From assembly GCA_030280995.1 (NCBI GenBank), contig JASXTE010000002.1:10678683-10742682 (forward strand): a stretch of 64,000 nucleotides of DNA, given 5' to 3'. Both the position numbers and the translations under genes were made by a program. Position 1 is the stretch's first letter. Each line of letters starts with the position of its first letter. This stretch comes from Hemileia vastatrix (lineage: Eukaryota; Basidiomycota; Pucciniomycetes; Pucciniales; Zaghouaniaceae). Shown piece by piece: positions 1 through 13,147 of the stretch. Below the pieces are notes generated by a model. It did no database searches and had not been told where the DNA came from. It was given only the letters and a program-made list of their open reading frames with translations.

Positions 1-7
1 CAAAACC

Positions 8-2493
8 ATGGTAAGCCCCTCTATTGAATCCCAATTACCCTTTCTTGTTACTGATTCAGTTCCTTCAGGTGATTATGGAAGAGGAGATGATACCTTGAAA
101 CCAGTAGAGGCTTTCTGTAGTAGGCAGATCGCTCATTATTCTTATGTAACTAATCCTTTGGTATTGATTTCTACTTCAATGATAAATCCTGATATGGCTG
201 TTATTGATGAAACACTTGATCCTGAATTTTATGAGAATCTGGAAAATTATTCTGTTTCCTTATTAAGAAATACTCCAGATGTAGCTACCATTAATGATGA
301 ATATTTGAGAGATATTATTTCCAAACAAAATCATATAATGAACAACATGAAATTGACTCAAAAATTTAATAGTTCGTTAACTGAAAAGGGTTATTAATCA
401 GTGAGAAGTGAATTACAAAGAGTTTCTGATGATTTTTATAAGTACAAAGTAGCTCATGAGAAGAAAGTTTCTTTCTGTAAAAATATCAAGAATGATTTGT
501 CTAAGTTACAAGACACTGTGTGTATCTTTTTCCAGGAACTAGAGGGACATAAGTTGAACTTAAAGAGACTAAGTGACCATTATTTATCTTTTCAAATAAA
601 GAACCAATTAACTTTTGCAACCATCAATGAGACATTATCCAGTATTACAAGAGTGAAGGCTAGGCTAACAGACATTGAAGAGAAGTTTAATTTATTGTTA
701 CATGACCAAAAGTATTCTGAAGTATCTTTAAAAGAACCTGTTGCACAGGATACTCCAATTGTACCTGTCCCTGGTTCATCTAAGGTAAAACCAGTGCCAG
801 AAATGCCTGTAGATATTCCTGAGTTTCCATCAAGAAATGATGATCCACCTTGTTCATCTACATAAGGGATAAACAATGAGATTACTGCCCAGTTAGAGAA
901 GTTACAGATTCTTCTCACTCAAAAACAAATTTTAATAAGGAGACTGCTTCAAAGAAAAAGAATTGGCCAAAACTTGACCAATATCCAACATTTGATGGTG
1001 ATTCTTCCTCTGATTGGCAGAAATTAATTTGCAGGATTGATAATAAGAAAAATTCTTACAAACTTCCAGATGAAGAAATTGTGTCAAAATTAATTTCTTT
1101 ATTTACCAATTTAGCCCTAATGTGGTATGAATCTGTCCTTTTAGATAAAAATGACTACTCATGTGAAGATTGGAAGAAATTAATTAAAGCACAATTTGGT
1201 GGTTCCAAGTTTAGGTTAGCTCAACAAAGGAATTATGAGGAAGCTAGATATAGTTCTTCTTATACTAAAAAAACTATTGAGGTCCTGATGAATCTTGTGA
1301 AGATCCTGAGGGCAATGGACCCAAACATGGATTTTGAATTATGGAAGGACAGGATCCTCTATAAATTGCCTATGTATCTGAGAGACTTAATATTTGCTAG
1401 GACTGAGTTCTCAAGAGAACCTTCTTCTTTTATTAATACTTGTAATGAGGTCCTTTTGAACAACAAGTATGATTCTAGAAGATTCATTACTAGAACTTCA
1501 TTGGAGAAAACCTCCAATCACCAACAGAAACCTCCTGAAAAAGTTGGTAAACCTTCTTCCCCTGTTGCACCTAAAAAGTATGCAACAAACACTTGCTTTA
1601 AATGCAGCAAGCCTGGGAAGAACGGCCATGTTTGTGAAAATAAAATAAATCTTGTTGAACAAAAAGTGGAACATGCCGATGACACAGATGCACTGGATGA
1701 TACTTCAAGTGATTGTGCCAACAACACTTCTTATGAATCTCACCAGGAAATTTTAATTCTGGAAGAGGATATTCATTGTTTGAATAATATTGACATTGGG
1801 AATAATTATTTATCTACAGTAGAAGATCCTGAGATCATAAGAAATCTTGAGGACATCTCAATTATTATTGCCCCTCTCATGGCACCAGTCTTGATTAATG
1901 GAAATATAATTTTGGTTGTTTTAGATTCTGGAGCTAGAGGAAGTGTATTATCTAAAAAAACACTTGCTTCAGTGGACCAGGATTATAAATCAAAACTTAT
2001 GCCTATTATTTCTGAGAATTGGAGAGGTTATGGCTCTGTTTTGTTTCCCATTGGTAAATACAAAGCCACAGTATTTTTCAAATATAACCATGGCTTTGTA
2101 AGAGCTATGTGTGATTTTTTAGTTATTAAAAATGATAACTTAAGTAGTTAGTTCATTGTGGGAAATGATATTTTAACCAAATATGGCATAAAATTGGACT
2201 CCTCAAATCAATGCTTCACAATGGGGATGAATGGGAAGAGAAAATTAAAAATTTCCTCCCCCAAAAAATTATTTACACCAGGATTAAACACATGTCATTC
2301 TGTAGTTCAATTTAAAGAAAGATATACGAAAGAAATGGTTGCCCTTCTGCCTGAAATTGACACTGATTCTTTTGGAGAACAACTTTCTGGTGAGGAAAAA
2401 GATTCCATCATTCAATTGATAAAATTTTTTCCTATGGCCTTTGCTCATGGGTCACATGAATTAGGATTGGTAAAAGAAGAAATAAAGCTTTAA
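8..2493 (+). pseudogene. A1 gag and protease region of gag-pol, broken
   Basis: Pieces at 8-397 and 401-865 match the central gag of A2 and are separated by a single TAA. After a frameshift between about 900 and 1081, the piece 1081-2151 holds the retrotransposon gag domain, a zinc knuckle (CFKCSKPGKNGHVC, about 1591-1632) and the retropepsin motif VLDSGA (about 1918-1935). A TAG at 2149-2151 then interrupts, and 2158-2493 continues in the same frame to a TAA. The protein would have packaged element RNA and cleaved the polyprotein. Identification rests on match to A2; start codon not visible. Confidence 0.85.
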
Positions 2494-4142
2494 TTATCTT
2501 TCCCATTAACTGAAATAACACCTAGCTTAAAGAAGAGACTTATCCTTCTTCTCCCTCAAAGAGAAAAGATATTGACAACAATATCTCTACCCTTTTAAAA
2601 ATGAATATTATTGAAAAGGTAGTTGAAACACCTAAATATTAGGGGGTATCAAAGTTAGAAATCTTCTATTTCAAAATACATTATTTTTCCACCAAATCAA
2701 CCATGATTATTTTTTAAAATATGCCATATTGTTCCCCAAAAGCACCTTTTTACTAATAATTAATTTCATGTTTGTGGCTTTCTTTTTGTGTTGTGAAATA
2801 CCTTTTAAATAATTACAAATGTCTAACTTTGATACCCCCTATAGTGTTATCTCACCTGTCCTAATTTCTTATGAGAAAAATAAAGCCAGGTTATGTGGTT
2901 ATTATAGAGCATGAAACACTTATACTGTCAATTATATCTATCTTTACCCAGAATTAGCTCTATACATGCTACCTTACAAGGTGCTAAATATATCAGCTGT
3001 TTATATGGTAAAAAAGGATATCTTCAGGTACCTGTTGAGGAGAATTCTCAGAATTTTCTGATGATTTCCACTCATATGGGTATTTATAAGTATGTTAGGA
3101 TGCTATTTGGCCTGAAAATTCCCCTTCAGTTTTCCAAAAGGTTATGGATAACACATTCCATCAAAAAATAATTGAAGGATGGCTGATGGTTTACAATGAT
3201 GATATCATCATATTCTCTAAAACATTTGAGGACCATCTTAACCACCTGTGTAAAGTGTTCCATAAGATGGATGAGATAAATATGACACTTTCCTTGAAAA
3301 AATGTAAATTTGGTTTCCATTCTTTGAAAGTACTTGGTCATGTTGTCTCAGGTTTACAGATATGTGTTTACAAGAACAATGTGGCAGCCATTTAACAAGT
3401 GAAAGCTCCTACCATGGTTAGAGAGCTCCACAGTTTTTTGGTAATATGTGGATACTATAGACGGTATATTAAAGATTACCAGGTCATAGAATTACCCCTT
3501 ACTCTATTAACTAAAAAGGTTGTTTCTTTTATCTAAAAAAGTGAAAGACAAAGAGCTTTTGACACTGTGTAACATTGTTTGATGTCATCACCAATTATTG
3601 CTTTACCTGACTTTAATCAACCATTTGTTTTATACACTGGTGCCAATTTTATTGGTCTTGGTGCTGCTCTCCACCAGAAACAAGTTATGAATGATTAAGT
3701 ATCAGAGGTAGTAATTTTTTATATTTCAAGAACCTTGAGAAATAGTGAATTGAAATATGGTGCCACCCAACTGGATTATTTAGAAGTAGTGTGTGCCCTA
3801 GAGAAACTAAATTATTATCTGGATGACCAGAAATTTAAACTTGTCACTCACTGAAGTGCAGTTAAATAACTCTTAAACTTGAAAACACCTAGCAGACATA
3901 TGTTCAGATGGAAGCTAGCTGTTCAAGAATACAGAGGGAGGATGAAAATGATTCATAGGGCTGGTATTGTTCACTCAAATGTGGATATGCTATTAAGGTC
4001 ACCTTTTCCAAATGATAAATCTAATCCTGCATATGATCCTGAGGATGAAATAATACACATTCATGGGATATATGTGGTTGATATGGAGAAAGAGCTACTA
4101 CAGCTTATTCTGGATTCATATGATAAGGACACTGACTTATAA
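2494..4142 (+). pseudogene. A1 reverse transcriptase and RNase H, broken
   Basis: Reverse transcriptase remnants resume after the MITE. 2911-3171 carries the KYISCLYGKKGYLQVPV stretch. 3144-3395 carries MVYNDDIII, the active-site YxDD motif with the usual I replaced by N. RNase H remnants follow to about 3900, with several stops. A connector piece 3879-4142 is open. At least three frame changes are needed to read it, so it cannot make an active polymerase. Confidence 0.85.
2641..2840. mobile_element. 200-bp Harbinger-type MITE inside A1 reverse transcriptase
   Basis: The ends are a perfect 19-bp terminal inverted repeat (AGGGGGTATCAAAGTTAGA). In A2 the interrupted spot reads AAATATTGTGTTATC, so the insertion is clean. 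The flanks are ATT and ATA, fitting the 3-bp ATT duplication of the larger Harbinger elements in this window, which start with the same AGGGGGT bases. There is no coding capacity; it would need a transposase in trans. Confidence 0.88.
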
Positions 4143-4154
4143 AAGCTATGTACT

Positions 4155-5653
4155 ATGTTAAATGATACAAAGAATGCTTCAATACAAGAATTAATTAAAA
4201 CCCTCCCACCAAAGTACCTTAAGGCTTTGGAAAAAGTTAAATTTTCAATTGATGAAGGCTACATCTATTATAGAAGAAAGTTGAGTGATGTTATTGTTAT
4301 TCCTCCTTCTATGAAAGAGATCATCTTGAAAATTTTCCATGATGACATATTGGCTGGATATTTTGATCTTGAGAAAACAATGATCAGAATTAAGAACACT
4401 GCTTGGTTGTTTAAAATGTCTGAAGACACCAAACTATATGTTGAATCCTGTGATTCTTGCCAGAAATCAAAATGATTGACTGGAAAAAGAGCTGGATTAA
4501 TGCAACATATTGAAGCTCCTGATGCACCATGCAAAAAAATAAATATGGAATTGTTAACAGGATTACCCATTGCTGGGAAAGAGAGTTATAACTCTTGCTG
4601 GGTTATTGTGGACAGATTCACAAAAATGTGTAAATTTATCCCTACTGACAAGGCTGTTTCCACTAAATAATTAGCTTTCTTGTGGTGTTTTCCTATGTTT
4701 AATACTTCTTGTTTTCAAAAGGCCATAATCTCTCACAGAGACCCTAAATTTACTTCTGAGTTTTTGATATCTCTGATGATGTATGGGCTTTTTATCTGAA
4801 GCTTTCTACTGCCCATCACCCCCAGACTGATGGATTAGCTGAAAGAATGATTCAGACTTTAGAGGACATGATAAGAAGGTATTTTGCCTTTGGTCTTGAG
4901 TACAAATACAATGACAGATTCACTCAAGATTGGGTTACCTTACTTCCTAATTTGGAATTTGCTTATAATAGCACTGTTCATTCTGTTACTCAGAGAAAGC
5001 CTTTTGAGCTCTGGCTTGGATATGTTCCTAATACTCCTGCACATATTCTAAATAATAAAATACCTAAATTGGATTTACATCCTGGCATAAAATCTTTTCT
5101 CAAAATGCAACAAATTTGCAGAAGTCATGCTCAAAAATTTATTGAAAAATCTTTTGAATATGAGAAGAAGAGGTGGGACAAATCCCATAATAAATATACT
5201 TTTAAAAAGGGTGATGAAGTTCTGATTTCTACAGTCCACTTCAATTTACAAGGTAATAACAAATTAAAAGACCCAATTATAGGTCCATTTGTAGTCTGAA
5301 GAGTAGTTGGTGATAATTCAGTTTAAGCTATCTTATACTCTCCATATGACAGAAAAGCTCCTGTCTTTCCAAATACTCTTTTGAAACCTTACACATCCAA
5401 TAGTGATTTATTTCCAAAAAGGAGGGGAAGACCAAAGAAGACTCCTATTGAAATCACTGAAACAGCAGAAATTGATAACATTCTAAATGACAGAATAATT
5501 ACTGCTGAAAAAGGTACTGAATACTCATTGAGATTCAACAATAAATCTTATGAATATGATTCTTGGATACCTGGGAAGGAGATATCTAATCTTCCTACTC
5601 TACTAAAGAAATATAAAAGAAAAAATCATAGAATTTTTTTATTGTTTTTTTAG
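4155..5653 (+). pseudogene. A1 integrase with AT-hook and chromodomain tail, broken
   Basis: 4155-4475 has the integrase zinc-binding region. The pair normally written HDDILAGH reads HDDILAGY here, followed by CDSCQ. 4476-4670 and 4847-5299 carry the catalytic core, including AHHPQTDGLAE. 5381-5653 carries a KRRGRPKK AT-hook-like motif and a chromodomain-like tail ending just before the 3' LTR. Stops and frameshifts separate the pieces. Confidence 0.85.
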
Positions 5654-5663
5654 AGTGAGGGAG

Positions 5664-6471
5664 TGTCAGCCACGCTGCTAGACTTACTCAGTAAAATAAT
5701 TAATTATTTACTGGTATGAAGCCACACCTTTTTAATTTCTTATTTTATTATTAATTATATTATATTTGCTTTAAAATTACTTGTAATAAATTTTCTAATT
5801 ACAATAAGTAAATTTAGTAAATACTTAAATTAATATTAATGTCCCTTATATTTTTTATTCCCTAACACTGTTCTCAAAGAAAGGTTAAAGAGATAAAAAT
5901 ATACTAATACTAAAAATGAAAAAAATTCAAATTTATTTATTTAAAATACTCAAATTATATTAAATTCTAAAAATTTAAAATTCACATTGTTTTTTACTAA
6001 GTGTGACATTTAAAAGTGAACTTTAAAATATATCAAATAAACTGATATATATTAAAATTTATTTTATTGGCGCATCTTTTAAGAACTCTCTGTTATTTGT
6101 AATTTCTTATTTTGAAAGGATCTTTCCCCTCACACCCTTGTATGTAGACTTTTTAACTCTGTGTGTTATCTCTCCTTTTTGCCTATAAAAGGCCTTCCAC
6201 TTTGTGCTGTTTTTCTTGATTCCATACTACTTAAATTTTTATTATATACAACCAATAACAATTCTATTACTACTATAACTGGTTTGCTCATTACATTTTT
6301 TGTAATTTAAATCATTTTAAGTAATAATAAAATATTCCCTTACCTTTTATTTGAGTAATATATTATAAAAGATAAAAACTACGTACGTTTTCTTTGAAAT
6401 TCATGAGTTATCCAACTTACACCACTGTTGGACCCCATTAAAACCTTTTAGACCATTAGGACCCCTTAACA
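5664..6471 (+). repeat. 3' LTR of A1 (family A)
   Basis: It starts TGTCAGCC directly after a purine-rich tract (GAGTGAGGGAG), which serves as the polypurine tract. It aligns with the family A LTRs at 52511-53314, 60425-61210 and 61277-62078. The right end is set by alignment (…CCTTAACA) and may be off by a few bases. Confidence 0.85.
6179..6196 (+). promoter_or_regulatory. LTR TATA box
   Basis: GCCTATAAAAGGCC sits in the middle of the LTR. The same place holds CCTATATAAGG in A2 and CCTATAAAAGG in A3. It is the probable Pol II core promoter of family A. Confidence 0.7.
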
Positions 6472-7180
6472 CTAAGTATGGTAAATAAAGGATTTCCAAA
6501 GATTCATTTTTATTTCTTAAGTTTATAATTAATCATTTATTAAAGATAATAATCAACTTTAAGTAATGGGCCATCAGGTCTTGCTTCTGTATAAAGATAG
6601 TCATTCAAACAATTAATTGATTGAATGAGTTCAAAATACAATTCCATGTCAATGTATTCTTTGGTTTTTGTCACATCTGAACTCATTGGCAGGTAGTATT
6701 CTGAAAGCCATTACTTTTACTTGGTTAATTATATTTTTTGAATGATTTATTTATTTATTTAGGAATTAAAAATGAAATTTTGGAAATCCTGACCCCCTTC
6801 CAGAGTTAATTTCAGGGGAGGGTATTGAAATTTTTTTTCTTTGTGTGATTTGGTTAAAAAATTTTTTAAATGTATATACACTTAAATGACAAAAAATCTC
6901 CCTTTGAAGATTAAAAATGCATGAAACATGAATTTACTTGCATGTTAAGCAGAAAGTCTGTAATAAAAAAAATCCAAGTAAGTAAGTCTTGGTCCTCAAG
7001 ATGGTACAAACAAACAAAAACTTCAAAATAAGAAGATTGGCAGAAAAATGAGTTTGGAATATATTAAAGGTAGTTCCTTCTCCCAAAAAATCATAGTAGT
7101 TTTCAAAAAAATTCAACAATTTCATCTTGTCCTTTCTAGAAACATTCAAAAATCTTACCTAGTTCTTTATATCTTCTCAA
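6472..7180. other. unassigned AT-rich sequence between A1 and a Harbinger remnant
   Basis: No coding frame longer than 71 codons and no match to other parts of the window was seen. It may contain the missing far end of the Harbinger remnant on its right, but no terminal repeat resembling AGGGGGT could be placed here. Confidence 0.4.
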
Positions 7181-7182
7181 TA

Positions 7183-8637
7183 TGACGTCTCCACCATCAT
7201 CATCATCTACTTTAAAAGAGCATAGTACAAAAGACTATAAGCTTACAAGGGGAAACTGCATTCCTTGAACTCATTGTGAAAGGTCCAATTACTAATGTGT
7301 TAAAAACACTGGAGTAAAGAAATCCAATTCAACTTGTGAATGTTGTCAATGGTGTCATTTACAATGTGATGTATTAAGCTCAATCCAGATACTCAAGGCC
7401 AATTTATGTAGTGTAAGAAGAGTCCTCAAGAAGATATTTATGTTCATCAAAGTAATTATCAGGGTTTTGATAAATAATTTTTTGTTGAAAATATGAAGAG
7501 TCATGGTGAGCACCATGAAAGCTGGCATGAAATTCTATTAACTTCTTATTTATATTGCAAACCAATTGGAGAGCAATAGATTACGTGAAAAGAAAAATTA
7601 AGAGATGATTAGTATTATATGTTAGAATATGTAAGATATAGATAATCACTGACCTCTTTTTCCAATAAAAATAATTATTTCCATCCTTTTCAGGCTTTTG
7701 GCTCAAAGGGATTGTGGTGCCATCAACAAAACCAATACATCCAGGGAAGCCTATATTTTGCATGACCTGTAAGTTTTCCAGTCTAACCTCCTTAGTGGGC
7801 CATTTGAGGAGTTGTTATTGAAGTTAAAGGATGTATTTGATGGTTCTCTTGGTGTATAAATCTACTTTTCCATGACTTATACTGAAGAGGCTCTTGTGAC
7901 AAGTTATGGAAGCACTATCCCCATTTGAACCAAATCTGCAAAGTGCCACATAGACTTGTATTGCAGGGTCACTCTGTGGGAAATGAGAACTGTTGTGGTA
8001 AAAAGAATGATCATGAATCAAATAATGTAGTTATTTATAACCATGATAAGTAGTTTGTAAGATTTTCTGAAAACTGGGTTCAGGTATTTCAGAAAGTTTG
8101 TGAAGTGTATATTGTGGCTGATGGAAAATGGATGGGGTTTGGGGAGTAAGGTAGCAGTTCTCTAACAGGTGACTCACATAAAAAAATAAACTAAGAATCA
8201 GAGTCTGGATCTGACTCAAACAAAAGATCAAGGGCTAGAGTATCAGTAGTTGTTTGAAGCTGTTGACAAAGTGAAGGAGTCATGTTAGTGTTTTGAGGAA
8301 AAAAACAAGAGCAAGAGTAATCAAGGGTGAGATAAATTAAGTGTTATACCATAATTTTAAGGTGCCTTAAGACTTGGCACCATGTACTGTGTGTGTGTAT
8401 AAATAAGCCCCTAAGGATTAGGTGAAGAAAAATTTTAAGTTATGGGTGTGTGTGTACCTAATGCTGACTAATAAAGTTAAGGGGCTTTGATGTACCCAAC
8501 AATTAGCTTGTGTAGGGAAAAGCACACTGTTAAAGTATACCAGCTAATGAGGTATGTAATTCAAATTAAAATGACTTACTTGGTACCTTTTTTGAGGCTT
8601 GCTTGAATGGTGTATATGGTAATTTTTATCACCCCCT
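7183..8637 (-). mobile_element. PIF/Harbinger remnant H2, left palindrome arm
   Basis: A decayed Harbinger-type element. Its terminal bases (AGGGGGTG read on the minus strand) end at 8637 and its transposase gene reads leftwards. The same element appears inverted at 18360-19460. This copy continues past the palindrome edge at 7538 into the second half of the transposase, so it is the longer copy. The left limit is approximate. Confidence 0.75.
7200..8283 (-). pseudogene. Harbinger (DDE_Tnp_4) transposase pseudogene, H2 left
   Basis: The start MTPSLCQQLQ lies at 8283 and pieces run leftwards. GFPGCIGFVDGTTIPLSQKP (first catalytic Asp) is at about 7681-7757. After a degenerate intron comes a segment equivalent to YSIAVQLVCDVNKKF, beginning with a stop. 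HGAHHDSSYFQ contains the second Asp at about 7500. The third acidic residue (in RxRIExxIG of H1) was not found. Frameshifts and stops are numerous. Confidence 0.8.
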
Positions 8638-10008
8638 ATAATATGATATACTTTGAAAACATCTGGAAGTGGTCATTACTGTGCACACTCAAATGACCAA
8701 TCCATTTCCTTGCATGTGGTGGTCAAGAGAGAAGGGCAAGAGTTTACCCCAATGGACTAAACTCACTCATATGATATCAGTATATGCATATGCATATTCA
8801 TTCCAACTAACCTTTTACTCACCTCTGCTTGTAAATCCCTCCCCCTCATATAGTAGGCAGGCCTCTAGAAGCAATATCTCATCCAAAATGTTTAACTTCA
8901 TAGAAAAGCTTCCAAAAAAGTACTAGGATTACCAGCTTGAAGAAACTGGCAGAAAATGTTCCAGGAGGGAATCTAAGGAAGCATCAAAAGCTGCTTGAGT
9001 CTCAAAAGCTAGGGTAACACAAGCCAAGAAGTTATCTGATGAAACCTCCTCCAAAAATCCTAAAATAAACCTGGAAGTTAAAAAACTTGAGCCTATAGTC
9101 TTCAAGAAGCCTTTCTTTGATGTGAAAAAATGATCTAATAAGTGAGAGATGTCTTGTGTCACCTCTGGTTGACATAAGCTCCACCTTAAATTTACCAAGT
9201 ATTGTAAAGCATGCACATTTAAAGATCCCCTTGAGTTGAAAACCACCCTTTCAGAATCCAGAGTAAATTTAGCTAATAAGCTTTTTCCCTATTTTAAGAG
9301 GAACTAGATCATAGAGATTGTATAAATTAAGTATCTCAACATCTGTATTTATGAAAAAATTTGTATTCATGAAAATTTTGAGGTAGTGCTTAAGAAATAC
9401 TTCACTGAAGGACCAACTGCTTATGTGTGAAAAAAAAGGGCATGAGCTTCCCTGATAAAAATATCCATTCTCATCTCTCTGATTTTGAAGGAAAATAATT
9501 CTGCTTTGGTTAATAAATTGAATATAACATAAAGCTAGCAGGTACCATCATTATCTTCCAATATAGCCCAGAACTTATCCACTTTTTCAATTCCTGTCAA
9601 GATCTGAAAAAAGTAAGAGAAACAGACATATTCATGTCTCACTTTTGGTGAATAAAATGAGGTGACAAATTTAGTTTATGCACCTATTCAACTAATCATC
9701 TCTCAGCTCATTTTGGTATTATTATGACCATTTATTTTGTCATATAAACACAAAGGTTACTGGAAGAAAATACAGCTGTTTCTCTATATTTAATGCCATA
9801 ATAAAATATGATAAGCTACACCTTTTTCACTTAATTTACAAAAGTTATCAAAAATCATCAAGGTTAAAGCCCTTGAAAATATAATGAAATGTAATTTTAA
9901 TGATTTCCTCCTTATACACAACTCTGGCCTCACAATCAACAATGTAAATAGGTTTGAGAAACTATCCTTAGTTAAGATCCTAAACAGCTCTTACATTTAA
10001 AGTAAATC
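8638..10008. other. unidentified sequence in left arm with decayed reading frame
   Basis: The longest open frame (8929-9246, minus, 105 codons) has a counterpart at 17750-18067 in the other arm. It contains LNVHALQYLVNLRWSLCQPE and no domain I recognise. The 1.37 kb looks like the remains of a gene or element, but no family could be named. Being present in both arms only reflects the duplication. Confidence 0.35.
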
Positions 10009-10992
10009 TTTCAGTGTGTGCTAGTATCTAAGTATAATTTAATATTAAATATTAATGGTCCTACTACTTATTGATAAATTTTTTAGTGATTAAACCTCAG
10101 GGGAAGACTAATAAAATAGTTATTCTCAATGTAAAATCACAATACTTGGATTTTTATGCGTGCTAGTGGTGGAGAATAGATCAATCAAATATAGTTATAG
10201 CTTATATAAATATAATATCAATTTATTAATGCTTTATAATATATTTATATATGATAATAATAGTGTTATAGAGTTTTTTTAATGTGTAGTAAGTAAGTGA
10301 TGCCTAATAACCCGTCAAATCCTCCCTTACTTATACCAAAATCCACTGGAGTGCACAGACATTCAATCCAGATGATGTCACTTCTATCCCCAGAAATTAC
10401 ATCACTGTGAGGGCCCATCACCTCCTCATGGCGTCCACTTTAGGCATTTTCAACACCCAGACCTCCAGTAAGGACCCTCCATCACAATTAATGATACCAC
10501 AGACTCATACCATAAATAGAATAAACAGATAAAAGCAGATACCATAGAGAAACAGGTAAAAAAACTCATCCAAAGAGTATAAAATGAAACCCAAACCATA
10601 TAAAGGAACCAATTTAACTGTCTAAGCCCCCAATAACATCCCCATGCATCCATATTAACCCAGTAATAATATCCCAACCCATAAATATGTTAAAAACCAT
10701 CAAAGCAGAATATGTTCCCCAAACTGGATATATGCGCCTGAAAAGGTGTATATGATTGTGTAGGCATTGTAAGTCTACTTAATACATCCATATGACCTAA
10801 AATAAGCAAAAAAATAAAGTTTTGGGCTATTAAGAGGTTAAACCCCACTTATATACCTAAATATACATAATATAACCACATATTTCACTGAATATGAGGT
10901 TTATGTATACTTATAGGCTTATGTATGTCTATAATTACTTAATATCACTTAAGATAAGTATATTATGAATCCATTAACACCTTAATAAGTAT
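10009..10992 (-). repeat. family B LTR fragment, minus orientation, cut by the octamer array
   Basis: It begins TTTCAGTGTGTGCTAG, the 3' end of a family B LTR read backwards, and follows the B LTRs at 32755-33934 and 40369-41546. It breaks off at TAATAAGTAT where the octamer array begins. About 0.2 kb of LTR is missing. Confidence 0.88.
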
Positions 10993-13147
10993 AAAAATAT
11001 AAAAATATAAAAATATAAAAATATAAAAATATAAAAATATAAAAATATAAAAATATAAAAATATATAAATATAAAAATATAAAAATATAAAAATATAAAA
11101 ATATAAAAATATAAAAATATAAAAATATAAAAATATAAAAATATAAAAATATAAAAATATAAAAATATAAAAATATAAAAATATAAAAATATAAAAATAT
11201 AAAAATATAAAAATATAAAAATATAAAAATATAAAAATATAAAAATATAAAAATATAAAAATATAAAAATATAAAAATATAAAAATATAAAAATATAAAA
11301 ATATAAAAATATAAAAATATAAAAATATAAAAATATGAAAATATAAAAATATAAAAATATAAAAATATAAAAATATAAAAATATAAAAATATAAAAATAT
11401 AAAAATATAAAAATATAAAAATATAAAAATATAAAAATATAAAAATATAAAAATATAAAAATATAAAAATATAAAAATATAAAAATATAAAAATATAAAA
11501 ATATAAAAATATAAAAATATAAAAATATAAAAATATAAAAATATAAAAATATAAAAATATAAAAATATAAAAATATATAAAATTTAAAAATTTAAAAATT
11601 TAAAAATATAAAAATATAAAAATATAAAAATATAAAAATATAAAAATATAAAAATATAAAAATATAAAAATATAAAAATATAAAAATATAAAAATATAAA
11701 AATATAAAAATATAAAAATATAAAAATATAAAAATATAAAAATATAAAAATATAAAAATATAAAAATATAAAAATATAAAAATATAAAAATATAAAAATA
11801 TAAAAATATAAAAATATAAAAATATAAAAATATAAAAATATAAAAATATAAAAATATAAAAATATAAAAATATAAAAATATAAAAATATAAAAATATAAA
11901 AATATAAAAATATAAAAATATAAAAATATAAAAATATAAAAATATAAAAATATAAAAATATAAAAATATAAAAATATAAAAATATAAAAATATAAAAATA
12001 TAAAAATATAAAAATATAAAAATATAAAAATATAAAAATATAAAAATATAAAAATATAAAAATATAAAAATATAAAAATATAAAAATATAAAAATATAAA
12101 AATATAAAAATATAAAAATATAAAAATATAAAAATATAAAAATATAAAAATATAAAAATATAAAAATATAAAAATATAAAAATATAAAAATATAAAAATA
12201 TAAAAATATAAAAATATAAAAATATAAAAATATAAAAATATAAAAATATAAAAATATAAAAATATAAAAATATAAAAATATAAAAATATAAAAATATAAA
12301 AATATAAAAATATAAAAATATAAAAATATAAAAATATAAAAATATAAAAATATAAAAATATAAAAATATAAAAATATAAAAATATAAAAATATAAAAATA
12401 TAAAAATATAAAAATATAAAAATATAAAAATATAAAAATATAAAAATATAAAAATATAAAAATATAAAAATATAAAAATATAAAAATATAAAAATATAAA
12501 AATATAAAAATATAAAAATATAAAAATATAAAAATATAAAAATATAAAAATATAAAAATATAAAAATATAAAAATATAAAAATATAAAAATATAAAAATA
12601 TAAAAATATAAAAATATAAAAATATAAAAATATAAAAATATAAAAATATAAAAATATAAAAATATAAAAATATAAAAATATAAAAATATAAAAATATAAA
12701 AATATAAAAATATAAAAATATAAAAATATAAAAATATAAAAATATAAAAATATAAAAATATAAAAATATAAAAATATAAAAATATAAAAATATAAAAATA
12801 TAAAAATATAAAAATATAAAAATATAAAAATATAAAAATATAAAAATATAAAAATATAAAAATATAAAAATATAAAAATATAAAAATATAAAAATATAAA
12901 AATATAAAAATATAAAAATATAAAAATATAAAAATATAAAAATATAAAAATATAAAAATATAAAAATATAAAAATATAAAAATATAAAAATATAAAAATA
13001 TAAAAATATAAAAATATAAAAATATAAAAATATAAAAATATAAAAATATAAAAATATAAAAATATAAAAATATAAAAATATAAAAATATAAAAATATAAA
13101 AATATAAAAATATAAAAATATAAAAATATAAAAATATAAAAATATAA
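10991..13147. repeat. 2.16-kb tandem array of the octamer ATAAAAAT
   Basis: Period 8 bp, roughly 270 copies, almost without variation. Visible breaks are an AT shift near 11060, a single A-to-G near 11336, and a patch of TTTAAAAA units at about 11574-11606. Because the reverse-strand unit has no stop codon in any frame, it creates fake open frames of over 500 codons. It separates a broken B LTR from the end of a B element. Confidence 0.97.

Larger units (their letters stand above)
1..6471 (+). mobile_element. Ty3/gypsy family A element A1, decayed, 5' end outside window
   Basis: The order gag, protease, reverse transcriptase, RNase H, integrase, chromodomain, 3' LTR is that of a Ty3/gypsy chromovirus. 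The encoded pieces match the better-preserved element A2 (52511-61210, minus strand) along their whole length. Many stop codons and frameshifts make A1 a dead copy. It carries a 200-bp MITE at 2641-2840. The 5' LTR and the start of gag lie before base 1. Confidence 0.92.
7538..10992 (+). repeat. left arm of a ~3.45-kb imperfect inverted repeat
   Basis: The reverse complement matches 16014-19460 base for base over nearly its whole length, with scattered substitutions and very few indels (3455 against 3447 bp). The left edge falls where TTAACTTCTTATT diverges and the right edge at CTTAATAAGTAT. The arm contains H2, unknown sequence and part of a family B LTR. Confidence 0.93.
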
